64,000 nt of DNA from the NCBI GenBank assembly GCA_946902875.1, contig OX336342.1, positions 13,385,523 to 13,449,522 on the forward strand. The letters run 5' to 3'. This DNA is from Nematopogon swammerdamellus (taxonomy: Eukaryota; Arthropoda; Insecta; Lepidoptera; Adelidae). Position numbers and translations under genes: made by a program. Numbering within the stretch: the first letter of the stretch is position 1; every line of letters begins with the position of its first letter. The notes under the pieces were generated by a model. That model had not been told where the DNA came from, searched no databases, and saw nothing but the letters and a program-made list of their open reading frames with translations. Below, piece by piece: positions 32,816 to 45,720 of this stretch.

Positions 32816-33170
32816 CTGTTTTATCGGTACTACTATGGCCGCTGCTCTGACGAAATTGCTTCCCTTATCCCTCCTCCTCCTGTTCGCCTTCGCCAAACCC
32901 GCCATACTCTCGCGAAACACCCCTTTGTAGTGGACAGAAGAGTGCTTCGAACTGCACGATTCTCTAAATCGTTCTTGTGCCGCACTGCAAAGGTGTGGAA
33001 CGGCCTTCCGGGGAATATCTTTCCCCACTCCTACATCCACGGATCTTCAAATCGCGGGTAAATAGCCTATCCCCAGCGACATCCAAGCCGGACTGGCACC
33101 TCCTCGGGGGTGATATTGGCTGCGCCTGAGGTTTCGACCTCGGGCACAGCCAGCTAGTTCGGAAGCAATA
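32816..33170 (+). mobile_element. Non-LTR retrotransposon 3' end (RT tail)
   Basis: The frame 32816-33061 reads LFYRYYYGRCSDEIASLIPP, then FVVDRRVLRTARFSKSFL and TAKVWNGLPGNIFP before TAA. This is the conserved C-terminus of CR1/Jockey-type reverse transcriptases (LFYR.YHG.CS.EL, W N.LP...FP). A short 3' UTR ends in AATAAAAGAAAA. Confidence 0.8.
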
Positions 33171-33746
33171 AAAGAAAACCTACCTACTACTAAGTAGGTA
33201 GATACGTGTGGGATTCCTTGCTATAAAATAAACATTATTTTCTCGACCGATATTAATGGTACCTAAATGATTGTACGAAAGCATTTGACACCCGTCTCCG
33301 AACTGGGAGAGCGAGACACACTACGAAGAAGACACGACGTCATCGTACAAACAGAATGGTCCGGTTCATGGAAGTGTCAGCGAAGAATCTGCCTGACTTC
33401 ACTATCTGTGGAGTTCTTTGAAGAGGCGTGGCCATCGCATGGCATTTCATGACTCATGCTTTCTTATCTATCAATAACGTAGCTAGGCCACTCTTCTAAA
33501 GAATACGGTTAGGTATAATATACTTTGAAACAATGCATTACAACATTGTGTATGTTTGATTAAAGTAATATATATAGCACCAGCAGTTAGCTGGTGATTG
33601 ACATAAGGTCTACTTTTACTGTACAACCTATCCTTTGGCTTATCTTTTGGCTTACTCTGAGGCAGGCCAGAATGCTCTGCCTGCCCAGAAGAAGACAAAG
33701 GAAATACACTTTGGAAATTCAAGATTAATTTTATTATGCAGTTTAC

Positions 33747-33857
33747 ATAAAATGAAGAGAAGCACTGGCATGGCACCTAGTTCACCCGGTGATATGGGCT
33801 GACATCACGGATGTTGTAGGTGATGTAGCCAACCGTGTCAGTTTCCATAAAAAAAAA
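33747..33857 (+). repeat. Copy of the GCACTGACATGGCACCTAG repeat family
   Basis: A full-length-looking copy with GCTGACATCACGGATGTTGT, GTAGCCAACCGTGTCAG and a terminal A run. Confidence 0.65.
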
Positions 33858-35937
33858 CATGATTACACTGTTCGTTTGGAAGGTCAGGGGCCGAATCGCT
33901 CCATCTTGGCTTTGACAGCTTATTTATAAACAAAATACAAACGAGTCTCCTGCTTCGAGAAGGTTCCATCCCTAGAGAATATCGATTTATGAAACTTAGC
34001 AAATCTATGGTGGAAATATGGGTGAAAATAAGCAAAGTTAAAAATGTGTTGCGCGCGACTTATTGCCAGTGCAATATTAATTATGGTATGGGCGAATGTC
34101 CATGGACGTCGTTACACATTATGGGTGACTGGGCGCAATATGTCCCGCTATCAATAAAAAATAATTAAAAACTTATTTATTATCATTTTAGTATGCTGCT
34201 TGAGGGCGCGGCTACACACAGCTACTTCCATGTGCAAAGATGTTTGAGCAAAGCCGAGAACAAAGCACATTGTGCACTGTGCGTCCACACGATAGGGACT
34301 TGCATGTGCAAAAAGTTCTTCCAAAAGTTAGCGCAAAGAACATACAGTCGCGCCTTCCTTGTGCAAGTTAACCTACTTGTGCAAATTATAATTTTTGCAA
34401 GCAAGATTGAGCGTGTAGCGTAGCCAGACCTTTAAATTATGTAACTTTTGACGTTATCGAAAATTCATTCTGAATTGCTCCTGTGCCGACATATTTACTT
34501 TTACAGATTTTTTTGCCCTAAATAAACCCTCATCATAGTTTGCCTGTGATTAACATATACATAGAGCGAGCGATATCTGTCCACTGTGCTCTTTCTTTGC
34601 AATGCCTATGTCTAACGGCACCATTATAAAAATAACACAATCGGTCCAAATGAAAGTCAAAACTGTTCCAGAGCCCACCCACCGCAAACATTATACCGCG
34701 CCGCTCTGTAGAGGTAGGCAGTAAACACCGGAAGTTATTACGGTGAGGTGGTAGGAAGGGGTCGTTGGAGGGGGACTCGGGCTGGCAGTCGCCGGAAGTG
34801 CGGCATTAGGTACAGACGTGTTCACGCCTCGCCGATTCCGTGACACCGCAGACCAGCAGCGCTCCGGAACTGCGGACTCGCTCGGCGCCGCATCCGTTGG
34901 CATTTTTCGTATTGTCTCTTCCAAAGGTCTCCTCCGTTTCGATGGAGTTTTCGATAATTCCACTACTTTTTGGAAGCTTAACGGTTTTATTGTTTCTAGA
35001 CTAGATATAATGCATAGCTGCGGAATGAGACTCCACCTTTATAACTGTGGCAGGCTTATTTGCTAGAGTAAATATGGCACTGAACCTCTGATTGAAAGTA
35101 TTTTGTTGTGATTTACCTTATTTAATAATAATTATACCTCCTTTACAGAAGCACATACCTAGTGATTTTCGAGTCGATTCAAGGCTTAACTTGAATATGT
35201 TTGTGCCAAGATTTGTGGTAGGTAGGTAGATGTAGGTAATCTGAATTGCATCTCTACTTGATTTCTCACAGTCTAGTCGAGAACAATCAACGCCCCTGAC
35301 CTCATGCAGAACGACATTGCAGAAAATGTCTAATCAGGTGTCAAGCCAAAAAAAAAACGATCAAGTGCGAGTCGAACTCGTGTGGAGAGGGTTCCGTACC
35401 ATTCCGTTTTCCGTGATTGATAACTTTCAGACTTTTTTTCCTGTAAGTAAACCATAATACCCTATATTCCCAATTTTTTCAAAATTTTAGACTCAGTATT
35501 TTCAGAAAAAAAGGGGGCAGGGGGAGAATGCTCCATTTTCGTTTATTTTCTTTAAGATCTTTTAAACTATGCATTTTAAATTATATAAAAATTTATTGAT
35601 TTGGCCCCCTAAAATCGAAAGTCGTTCATTTACGCTATACATCCATGATTGGGTCAAACTCTACACATATGTAACAAATTTAAACTTTTTCTTGTTCAGT
35701 AGATTCGGAGAAAATAAGCTGTGACAGACAGACACGAGAGTGATCTTTTTGTTCCCCTTTTGGGGTACGAAACCCTAAAAACACTAAATACACTAAAAAC
35801 TAAAAACGTAAATAACTTACCAGATGAAAACAAAATTACGAAAATCAAATCAAAATTCAAATCTATAATTTTTTTTTTCGAATAGTTCAAATGCAGACGA
35901 ATGCCGGGACTATTAGCAGTGCTGGGCTGGGAGCGAC
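33858..35937. other. Spacer without supported gene
   Basis: It contains one repeat-family piece (35355-35780, with GTGCGAGTCGAACTCG and the ACAGACAGACACGAGAGTGA block). The 34200-34430 frame on both strands has Cys-rich content but no domain I recognise. Nothing else stands out. Confidence 0.4.
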
Positions 35938-36780
35938 CAACGACGACGCTTATTTGGAAAATATACCTTTACCCAACGCTCGTGACGTCACTGGCCGCGC
36001 TAGCATCGGGTATATTTTCAAACACAGAAAGTGAAAATTAAGCCCTTTAAAATGTACCTTCACCTAACATTTGTGACGTCACTGACCGCGCTGGCGTCGG
36101 GTATGCTTTCAAATGCAGGAAAGCGCGCGCAGGACGTCAACGCGATGGCACGACGATCTTCGGTCTCTCGTAGGAAGGAAAAAGGAAAGAACATTTAATT
36201 GACAAACATAAACGACATGCTCCGCCCCTGTTTTTTTTAAACCACCAAAACATCTCTCATACCACTTTCATTCCTTCATACGGAATATTAATAACAGCAT
36301 TATCGTGTTGGGATCGGGTATACCACAGAGCATCGAATACCGCGCGCGCCTCCTAGAGGCGAAAGTAATAATAATATTTGAAACCCAATAATCGCACGCA
36401 GTGCTGCTAGCGCTTCGTATGTGTGTGTGTGTGTTAGTATCGACACTACACACAAAGAGGAGGAAGTAAGGCACACGCACAACACACATATTTAAGTCAT
36501 AGGCCACGCCCACAGGCTTCAACGGCGTTGTAGGGAAATCGCGCTCAGGGCGTCTCTAGGAGGAGGCGCGCGCGGTATTCGATGCTCTGTGGGGTATACA
36601 TTGAAGGAAGCCAAGCGGAGTTTCGTTACTTGAAAGTATACCCGAGAAAAGTGTTGCGCTCGGGTATATTTTCAAGTGACAAACTTGCTTTGCAACTTCT
36701 TGAATGTATACCCGAGCTCAACACTATGGAGCGTTGGGTAAAGGTATATTTTCCAAATACGCAACGACGACGTCGTCGGT
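35938..36780. mobile_element. Inverted-repeat element with an inner MITE
   Basis: TATTTGGAAAATATACC, then TTTACCCAACGCTC near 35950-35981 is mirrored by GAGCGTTGGGTAAA and GGTATATTTTCCAAATA at 36729-36760. CGACGACG motifs lie just outside both arms. Several CGGGTATA(T)TTTCAAA motifs repeat inside. A separate element (36319-36598) is nested in it. Confidence 0.65.
36319..36598. mobile_element. 280-bp MITE with about 45-bp GC-rich inverted ends
   Basis: TATACCACAGAGCATCGAAT, then ACCGCGCGCGCCTCCT at the left is mirrored by AGGAGGCGCGCGCGGT and ATTCGATGCTCTGTGGGGTATA at the right. The interior has a GT run at about 36419-36434. Confidence 0.8.
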
Positions 36781-38548
36781 TCCTGCGAGAGGAAGAGAGG
36801 AACGACGTAACTGCCGCCGCGCCGTAGGGAGGCAAACCGACTTTATCGTACGCCGATATAGGACACAGTTTCTGCTGCGAGACTGAAGAGTGCGCTTAAA
36901 ATTTTCCTCAGTTTTCCTTAAATTTCTCGAAATGAAATGCTTTATTGCAAAAGTACTAGATAAATGATTTAATACATTAAAATAAATTTTTAATGATTGC
37001 AAAAAATTGTCCTCAAAATTCAGAGATCTTGGAAGTGGATGATTTTTTTATAAAGTATAAAGTAGCCTTTTTTCGTGTTCCTAGAATTTTTTTTTTAATT
37101 ATCGAAGATCCATGCATTCATACATCCATTCATCCTCACAAACTTTCCCCTTTATAATATTAGTAGGATGTACATTACATAATATGTAGAACCTCTGTTT
37201 CACTACCTATGTATTTGTCTATATAGGAGTTTCGTATTTCTTTTCCGCGTCATCGAGTAACCGGACTTTTCAAGTGAGGGCTTTCGTCATCAGTAAATAT
37301 CGATCCCACTTGTGTGGCTTCCCCAGCTCTATCTTATGCCAGCCGGGCAGTAGACTGTGACTTCTCGAAGAATGCATGTACGCCAATGGACGCCACGGTT
37401 GCCACCATAACTATTAATTTACATATTCTGGCAAGTGCGCACATACTCGTACGTGCCTTTTTATTTATTTTTATTTTTATGGTAACTGACACGGTTGGCT
37501 TCATCACCTACAACATCCACGATGTCAGCCCATAACACCGGGTGAACTAGGTGCCATGTCAGTGCTTCCCTTCGGTCGTCGGTCGTGCCGGCTACACTGT
37601 AGGCAAATTTAACAAATCTGCATTCATGCGGGGATTCATACTCTTCGTCGTCTTTCTTCGAGAAAGTTGTTATAGAATCAACGTTTTTTAGGTTTTTTGG
37701 GATCCCGTTGCAAAATTGTGAAAAAAGGGACCTTAAGGGATCATTCTGGTGTATGTCTGTCGGTCACATGCTCCCAATCATGGTAACAGTCTCCGGATCT
37801 ACTGCACCGATTTTGATAAAACTCAGGCCACAATACGCAGAATTTGGCCCGCAGATAGACCATAAATAAATGTATCTAATATTTCGGTGGAAAGTACTGG
37901 GTACCCCAAAATTGAAATAAATTTTGTTTTTGTTTTTATAAATAAATCGAATATCATCTCATTTTACAGGTATTGTGAAGCAATTGCAAAAATATATAAC
38001 ATGGCTATGGCGGGTCTTTACATTTCGAGCCTAACAACTTTATGCATATATATTTAAGCTTCTTTCCTACAAGATTGTAAGTACCTATATTTTACAATTT
38101 ATTACAGTATTAACACAGAATAGGTATTAACTTCTGTCTTATATATTGCACATATCTTAGGTATTTACTTACGCATTTATTCCCTGTTAGTAGGTACTCT
38201 CCCCTTGGTGAAGCGTATATGAGGTATTGAGAGTTGCGACGCATTGACTCTGCGATGTCAATTGATATGGCCTCTGGTCTCTCTGCTTGATCCGGCTACT
38301 TTGTTTATTAACTTGCCTTCTTATTGATTAGCCCCACGACCTTCGTTCGCTGCACTACTTACTTCGCTACGTGCGTCGTTATTGAAAAGACCTGGATGTT
38401 TTTTCCATTGTGTGCTTTCGTATCACCTCACCCTTATAACCACAATAATTTCTTAACTCTTAGGTCTACCTTGGTTCTAAACCCCAAGTAAATTCTGCTT
38501 GTCATATGATGTACTTAATTCAACGAACTATTTACTCGACTATTTATT
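36781..38548. other. Spacer with repeat pieces
   Basis: It includes an inverted copy of the GCACTGACATGG family (37461-37600) and a GGTTCCG/GGGATCCCGTT piece near 37690-37760. No coding gene recognised. Confidence 0.45.
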
Positions 38549-38764
38549 CGACCTACGTTTCATTCAGTGCGCTGGTACCAAACCGGGCGGGATAAACCCT
38601 ACCACCACCCTAGTAAGCTAAGAAGGGAAGGTACTTACAGTTTTACGTGGAATCCGAACCACGGTCAGCCCCCAACGGTCGAGCGGTCACCCATCCAAGT
38701 ACTGACCGCGCCCAGGTGTGCTTAACAACAGTCGACCGACCGCACCACTGAGCTACCGAGACTG
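38549..38764 (-). repeat. SINE with A/B boxes and a 5S rRNA-like block
   Basis: Read on the minus strand it starts GTCTCGGTAGCTCAGTGGT (A-box like). It then has GCGGTCAGTACTTGGATGGG followed by TGACCGC, which closely follows the 3' promoter region of 5S rRNA. A B-box-like GGTTCGGATTCC sits in a T-arm-like stem. The end is GTAGGGTTTATCCC. Copies occur at 23987-24140 and 49697-49876, all in the same orientation. A mixed tRNA/5S promoter is the feature of SINE3-type elements. Confidence 0.65.
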
Positions 38765-40380
38765 ACAAGCATTGTATTTCAGCAAACAAAAATGATAGCC
38801 TATTCTGAAATAAATAGGAAGGCAATGTCGCTGTCTAGCCACATTGTTTATCTATAGACTAGCTTTTGCCCGGGGCTCCGATCGCGTTATTGTAGGCAAT
38901 ATTTCTTAAAAGTTAGATAGTAGGTACCTATACAATCGCGAACTTTTTCGTAGAACTAAATGTTACATTTCATACGGAATTTTCATATACTTATGTATAA
39001 CACGTTCGTATGTTGATTTATGTGACGCTAGCGTGCATTTTTTCCATCGAACTGACAGATGTTGCGCTTTATTGTAGAAAAAAATACACAAGAGAAGAGA
39101 TTGCTCACTATACGATCTGAGAATAGAGTCCGAAAGGGGTTCATTGAATTTGATTGTAGTTCATTGAAGTAGGTAGGTATGTATGCAACAGTAAGGTGTG
39201 CAGTGAACGCTGGCTGTGTCGACAGAGAGAAAACCAGTGCGAGTCGGATTTACCGTTACAATTTATCTGTGCAACTCTGAAAGCGAACTGCCTCCATTCC
39301 GTAACAGCCAGAAAAGATCGAGCCTCCTTATGCTGCGCCGTTGTATACACTGAGATTGTATACAACGAACTTCCAACTTCTGTAGAGGGCGAGTGTGACA
39401 GCCTCAGCACCGCTTGGTTCACGTAAGCTTTATACACGGGCACTTATCGCGTGGTCGCTTCCCGTATTGAGAGCTTTTTCGGGAGCATTTTCTTTAGAAC
39501 ATGTACCGGTCGCGCGGGTATCCCTAATTTTTTGTCGTTCTGTTCTGTCTCTGTGCCTAATTTTGACCACTTATTGAATTATTTGTATGACATGTGGTCG
39601 TGGTATACTCTTGGAAAGGGCATAAACTAGCGAACTTTTTAAAAGAAAATGAAGCTATCAATTGCCGTCAGTTTTTTTTAATGAATAAGAAACTAAGATT
39701 CTGTCATATTTTTACTCCTTCTCGGGACTTTGGGAGGTCATAAGACCTTTTCATGGTACTAACTTCATCAAATAATATTTTTTTCCAGAACAAGGATACA
39801 TCGTAAAATTCAATAAAGTTTATTTCGTGCTGATACAATCATAAACAAAAAAGTTAGAAGGGTTTAAAGCTGGGATTTTGGTAATTTTCAAAAAAAAATA
39901 AAAAAAATCGTATCTTTATACCACGTGACATCTGACAAAAGGTATCATGGGTAAAAACGTTGCAAATGACCCTACTTACCTACAAAAATAATTTGTCGGT
40001 CGATGTGCCGAACACCCTGTATACTTATCCTCTGTTGGGATGTCATGTAGGCATTTACCAGACCAACAGGATCAGGATACCAGGCAAACCAGACAACAAA
40101 ATCTCTTGAAGAAGAAAGACGCGGATACGTGTGGAGATTCGCCACTCCGAGCGATTATTATACTTGTAAATTTTGCTCTAACCGCCCTACTTCTTGATCT
40201 AGTTAGATCGGTCCTAAAATTAGAGGTATCTTCCCTTACTTGTCTTATTGGGGGCCATCTACAGTCATATTTCCTCCGAGTCTACAGTGACTAAACAACA
40301 ATTGAAACTAATGCCTAAAAAAAATAATCCATAAAAAAACATCCCCGCAAATATCTTATTAACCTAAAATAAAAGTTACA
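38765..40380. other. Spacer without supported gene
   Basis: GCTTTTGCCCGGGGCTCCGA near 38866 matches the end of a common repeat. A 76-codon frame at 39196-39426 has no recognisable domain. Nothing else seen. Confidence 0.4.
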
Positions 40381-40382
40381 TT

Positions 40383-40560
40383 ACAAATTTAAAAAAACCC
40401 CGACCCTTTAAAAATCAAAAATAATTTCCGTTTACTTATTTAAAGGAGTCGGGGGTCGGGGGACCGCTAAGTAAATACCCGCGCAGCTCTGAGTTTTTAT
40501 ATTTTATTTACTTAAAATTCAGGGGGGAATTCAGGGGTTTACTTCGGTTAAAAATAGTTA
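40383..40560. repeat. GACCGCTAAGTAAAT/GTCGGGGG palindromic repeat
   Basis: Contains AACCCCGACCCTTTAAAAAT, GGAGTCGGGGGTC and GGGACCGCTAAGTAAATACC. Related copies are at 44995-45210, 49388-49524 and 49946-50025, and 44995-45210 shows the inverted structure most clearly. Confidence 0.6.
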
Positions 40561-41439
40561 TCTATCTAACTTACAGTTCCGCCGCCCCGCCTGTCAGTGT
40601 AGCGCGCTGTACAGGACATAAAGGTGGGTGAGACGGTAGGTTGGCACAGCAACTTGAAGTACAGCGATGATGAAGCGATAAAAAGGTCTATACAGAATAT
40701 TGCCAGCGACTGCGAGCACGTTTCAATCTTTCGGGTCACACTCACTCAGCTTCTCTGGGTTCCGCTGCTCGCGAGCGCATAGCATAGCAAATCCGATCCA
40801 ATCCGCACGCTGCCGGTTGGTTGGTACGCAATACTTAGTCCGGCCTTGATGTCGCGCTATGCACTATTTTATCTCTTTGCAAAACCGTTTCGCTGGAGAT
40901 TACCAAGACGACGGGTTTCCATTCCACCGTTCGTTCCTCTCTCCACCGATAGCCATCTATGTATGTAATAAATAATCATAAATCTGATAAAATATTTTAT
41001 TACTGTTATTTATTATGAAATCGAATCGTGACCTTATCTGGGGGCACGGCAGTGCCCCCGCCAAGTCGAGCAAACACGGCCGTGCCATCCTTTTTTCGAA
41101 GCAACTCAGGGTACTTTCGGCCTCCCAGTATCTTTGTTGTGGATAGAGATAAACACCTGTAATTTTAGTTACCAAGAGTACTTACCAAACCTAGTTATAC
41201 CCCCAAATTATAAGTTTGTACCTATTTATATTTTCCGAGATATCGCTAGTCAAAGTTCCGGTTTTTACTGACTCACTCACTCACTCACCGATCATCAAAA
41301 ATCTAAGGTACTTCCAGCAGACCTACAAACTTGTTTTAACATCAAAAAATTTTAGCCCCGTTTTTTTTTGTTGGGCAAACTTACGTTTCCATACAAAGTC
41401 TATGACAAAAAATTCATTCAGTTGCATAAGTACACATAC

Positions 41440-41660
41440 ACATACACACCACACGCCGTATCCCGACAATCGGGATAAGCAGAGTAATCGGTGTTGTGCT
41501 ACAAGTATTCTGGTAAATTACAGCACAACACCGACCACCACGTTTATAGCAAAGTGTTCGGACAAGATAACTCAGATCAGGCAGCAAGTAATAAATAAGG
41601 CATGAAGGCCCGCTTGCTATGTATGACTTGGCGGAAAGACCGTACCAAGGTGAGAGGTGG
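41440..41660 (+). repeat. Dispersed repeat CCGACAATCGGG...GGTGTTGTGCT
   Basis: CGTATCCCGACAATCGGG, AAGCAGAGTAATCGGTGTTG and ACAACACCGACCACCACG recur at 42185-42355 (same orientation) and inverted at 60560-60850 in a myosin VI intron. It includes inner complements (GGTGTTGTGCT and AGCACAACACC). Confidence 0.65.
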
Positions 41661-42408
41661 CTAGCCTATCGCCCTTATGCGGGTAAACTTACCTTTCCAT
41701 ACAATATGACCATTTCCATACTATGACAAATAATTTTGTCAGTTGCATAAGTACACATACACATACACATACACACCACACGCCGTATCCACAAAGATAT
41801 AAACAAATATACGGAGTCAAGCTAAAAAATTAAACCGTTTAAGAAGGAAGAATACCTACAAAAAGAAATGAGATCCCACCAAAACATATAATATAAAAAA
41901 AGATGCCAAGTCTTGCACGCAACCTTTCCACCGTAAAAAGTTGTAAGATCCCATGCAGAGCCAAGACTTTTCATATCATTGAAACCCGAATTCAACAATT
42001 TTGCCATAAATTATATTTTCTACTTAATTAATAGTAATCAATATTTATTTAGTTACTCCTCTTATATTTAACATCTTCATTTCTATAAAAAAACACCTTG
42101 ACTTAGCAATCGGACAGCTAAAATATTATAACAATAATATGAACGAACCTAATACCAGTTTGTTACAAACGTACATATACTATCATCACACACGCTGAAT
42201 CCCGACAATCGGGGTAAGCAGAATAATCGGTGTTGTGCTGCAAGAACTCTGGTAAATTACATCACAACACTGACCACCACGTTTCGCAAAGTAACTATTC
42301 GTACTAGATTCAATCGATCAAGCAGCAAGTAAGGTACGAAGACCCACCTGCCCTGCTGCATGCTATGTTTACTTTGTTGTAAACTGAAAAGGAATCTGTA
42401 CGAAGCGA

Positions 42409-42473
42409 TCTGTTTGTGCTGTCCGATTGGTGGGTGTATAGTATACACCCACAAATCGGACAGCACAAACAGA
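42409..42473. repeat. Near-perfect 65-bp hairpin
   Basis: TCTGTTTGTGCTGTCCGATT is followed by GGTGGGTGTATA, the complement TATACACCCACA and AATCGGACAGCACAAACAGA. Apart from one or two central bases the two halves pair throughout. Confidence 0.85.
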
Positions 42474-43309
42474 TACACTGTATAGTATATACGGTTTAAC
42501 TTCGGATTTAACAGACTCCCTGTTCATTAAAATTCACGTCAGCAATAAAACATTATACACATTTTATAAAACCCATGTCTATTTACTGGTAGTTTTGTTT
42601 GTTTTTTTTAGGATTGCACACCTCAAAAGAGGAAAAAAACGGAACCCTTATAGGATCACTCTCGTGTCTGACTGTCCGTCTGTCATAGTTTTTTTTTTCT
42701 CCCAATGTACTTGATGGCAAAAGTTGAAATTTGGTACATAATATACCTACAGTTTGATGATGATGTAAATTGAAACGTTTTATTATATGTACCTATTAGT
42801 TTAGTTTCAATTTAAATTTAACTTGGCCAATATTTATTGTTATCTTGTCAAATTGGTACTTACATTTAGTATGCATATAATTGATTGTAATTAAAACTGT
42901 TAGAATTTTCACAGTAGTTGCTGATTTATAATATCAGTACATAATTCGCAAAAGCAGCACCCGCCCGATTGCCCCTAATGCTATGCACAGTAAAGGAAAC
43001 CGTACAGTCTGCTAAACCGGGCGACACGATTTCCTCCAACATTGGCATACTGCCGCCAGGCTATCACTATCGAGCAGATCGAGTACCATCCGCGAGATCG
43101 AGAGAAACTCGTTTCTTTGTCGGCCCAAACTCGGACAGCGGTCGCGGAGCGGTCCATCCACTATAGCTAGTGATGTAGCTTAGTCGATGTGTTCGACTTT
43201 GTGTAGCAAACATCAACTAGGTATATGAAACTTCTGAGAAAATTCATTCCCCCAAGTTATAGTATTCCCCCAATCAGCCTAAAAATGTATTTTACTGAAC
43301 TTCAAACAG

Positions 43310-43434
43310 TTCAGTGTAGCCGGCACGACCGAAGGGAAGAACTGACGTGGCACCTAGTTCACCAAAGTTTTATGGACTGACATCAAGGATGTTGCAGGTA
43401 GATGTAGCCAACCGTGTCAGTTTCCAAAAAAAAA
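43310..43434 (+). repeat. Copy of the GCACTGACATGGCACCTAG repeat family
   Basis: It begins TCAGTGTAGCCGGCACGACC, then AGGGAAGAACTGACGTGG, and ends CCGTGTCAGTTTCC plus an A run. Confidence 0.65.
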
Positions 43435-44704
43435 ACGTGCTCCGACCAGCCAATGTCACCTCCGAAAAGGTGCCGGAGACTTCGCCTTAGATTGCTTCGA
43501 TTGCTTGCTATACTATACTAGAAGAGAACGCAGCTGCTTTGCGGTCATCTTTATTTCAGTACGATGGTATTAACCCAAAAATGTGGCTACAATTTGAGCC
43601 TCTAGTAAGGTTGGGAAGCGACTTGTACAGTTTACACTATTTTTAAAGGTTGACTGGAAGAAATCACTTGTAGTCAAGGCCGTACCCAGGGGGGGGGTTC
43701 GGGGGGTTGTAACCCCCCCCGAAATAGGTATCCACTATGGCCGGTGTTCAGAAAATATATTTTTGAGCAGACAAACAATTTAAAATTCCGTGGGAACTTC
43801 CAACTAAATCACAACACAAAGGACCACGTGTATTGCATTGGGTTGGGGCAATAAACATCGGGCTATTTCGGAGGCGCCTATTGTTTCAAGACAAAACATC
43901 TGGCTAATGCTACCTACTTCCTAGCTACCCCGCAAGCAGACGACCAGGTGTAATAGATAAGAAAGCGAGAGATTGCTTTAGTTATCCACCGTAATTCTTA
44001 ATTCCGTTACGTTCATAGTGTGTGAATGACCTACTGACGTTGTACACTAGTGAATTTGGAATCTATTTGGTGAGTACATAAATCAGAATTACCTACTTAT
44101 TAATTTTCATAAATTTTATACAAACTGTTTGATTTAGTAAAGCGATATACAAGTCAAACTGAGGCCCGTTGGCTTAGCCCAATGGGAGATAGGTGTTAAG
44201 TAGTATTAATTTACAATACTTATCTCTTTGAATTTTTTTGAGAGGGGTCTGCTAGGAGTTCCGATTTGATTAAATAAATAAATAAGTATGAATTTTACTG
44301 CGATGTGGAAGGCCGAAGAGCATTTCTTCTAGTCAAGCTTTTTTTTTATTAGGTTTAACCACACAGAATCGTTCTGTACATACAAATCTTTAAAATATAT
44401 ATTACATGGCTAGAACTATCTGTACTTAAGGCTAAACACAACATGAACAAATTAAGATACTAAGTAAGCTAAAATTAAAAACTTACGCCAAACCTTTATT
44501 CACATCCAAGAGAATGTACGAGGTTCTCTCAAGGTGTTTTCTTTCACCGGGGTGTTTTATATTTCTAACTATTATGCACGGACTAGGTGCTATGTCAGTG
44601 CTTCCCTTCGCCACGACCGAAGGGAAGCACTGACATGGCACCTAGATAACCAAGGTAAAATTAAGGATGTTGCAGGTGATGTAGCTAACAGCAGGTAAGA
44701 TAAA

Positions 44705-45415
44705 AAAACCGGCCAAGTGCGAGTCGAGCTCGCGCACCGAGGGTTCCGTATCGCCATGTCATGGCTAGCGCCACTCACGCCATCTATGGCGTGTTATGAA
44801 ATGCTTCATATTAGTTAAATGTCATGATTAGTTAAAATGCTTCATAATCTATTCGGTAGATGACTTTTTGGTTTCTTCTATGGGAACCCCTGTGAATTTT
44901 TTACTTTTTCTTATTTTTATTATTTGTTGTTATATCGCTATTATATCCACTATTATAAAAAGTGGACCGATTTTCATGCGGTTTTTTAAAAAAAGCTTGA
45001 AATAAAAGTTAAATTGCAAATTTAAAAAACCCCCGACCCTTAAAATGTCAAAAATAATTTCCATTTACTTACTTAAAGGAGTCGGGGGACCGCTAAGTAA
45101 ATAAAATATAAAAACTCAGAGCTGCGCGGGAATTTACTTAGCGGTCTCCCGACTCGACCCGACGTAAGTGAACGGAAATTACTATTTTTGACTTTTTAAG
45201 GGTCGGGTTTTTTTTATTATTTGTTGTTATATCGGCCATAATATAATAACACATATTCTGTGAAAATTTCAACGGGCTACCTATTACGGTTCAAGAGATA
45301 CAGCCCTCGAACGGACGGACGGACGGACGGACGGACGAACAGACAGACAGACAGACAGACAGACGACGTAGGCTTAGTAATAGGGTCCCGTACCGGACAC
45401 GGAACCCTAAAAAAT
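44705..45415 (+). repeat. CGAGTCGAGCTCGCGCACCGAGG repeat with microsatellite
   Basis: It opens CCGGCCAAGTGCGAGTCGAG, passes GTGAAAATTTCAACGGGC and ACGGTTCAAGAGATACAGCC, and then a (ACGG)n and (ACAG)n tract at 45311-45364. It closes TAGGCTTAGTAATAGGGTCC and CGGAACCCTAAAAA. A GACCCTTAAAA palindromic repeat interrupts it (44995-45210). Confidence 0.65.
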
Positions 45416-45720
45416 CGTGTAACAAAAGAATTCGATTTTTTTTAGCTAACATTATTGATTGATTTATATCCGAAACTAAATAGCTTTCGCTGAAAATGTT
45501 TTATTTAAAAGAAAAAACATTTTTACTTTCTCCATACATTTTTAAATACCTATTCCTGAAATATAAGGGTGGAGATCTTTTTTTTTTGCCCCAAGTGGTG
45601 GAACAAAAGATGTTCAGAATATGAAATACTACACACCCAGCCTTCATGCTAACAAACACCCATTTTTGAAACAGGGCGTTTAATGAAATACCTACATTAC
45701 ATGCACACTGTTCATATATA

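Noticed and set aside
36704..37002. Overlapping Arg-rich frames on both strands near 36.8 kb
   Set aside because: They fall across the end of an inverted-repeat element and owe their length to CGACGACG repeats.
41216..41605. 129-codon + frame near 41.3 kb
   Set aside because: It crosses into a dispersed CCGACAATCGGG repeat and has no domain. Composition looks like translated AT-rich spacer.
45311..45364. ACGG/ACAG run considered as a CRISPR-like or regulatory array
   Set aside because: It is a simple tetranucleotide microsatellite within a dispersed repeat.
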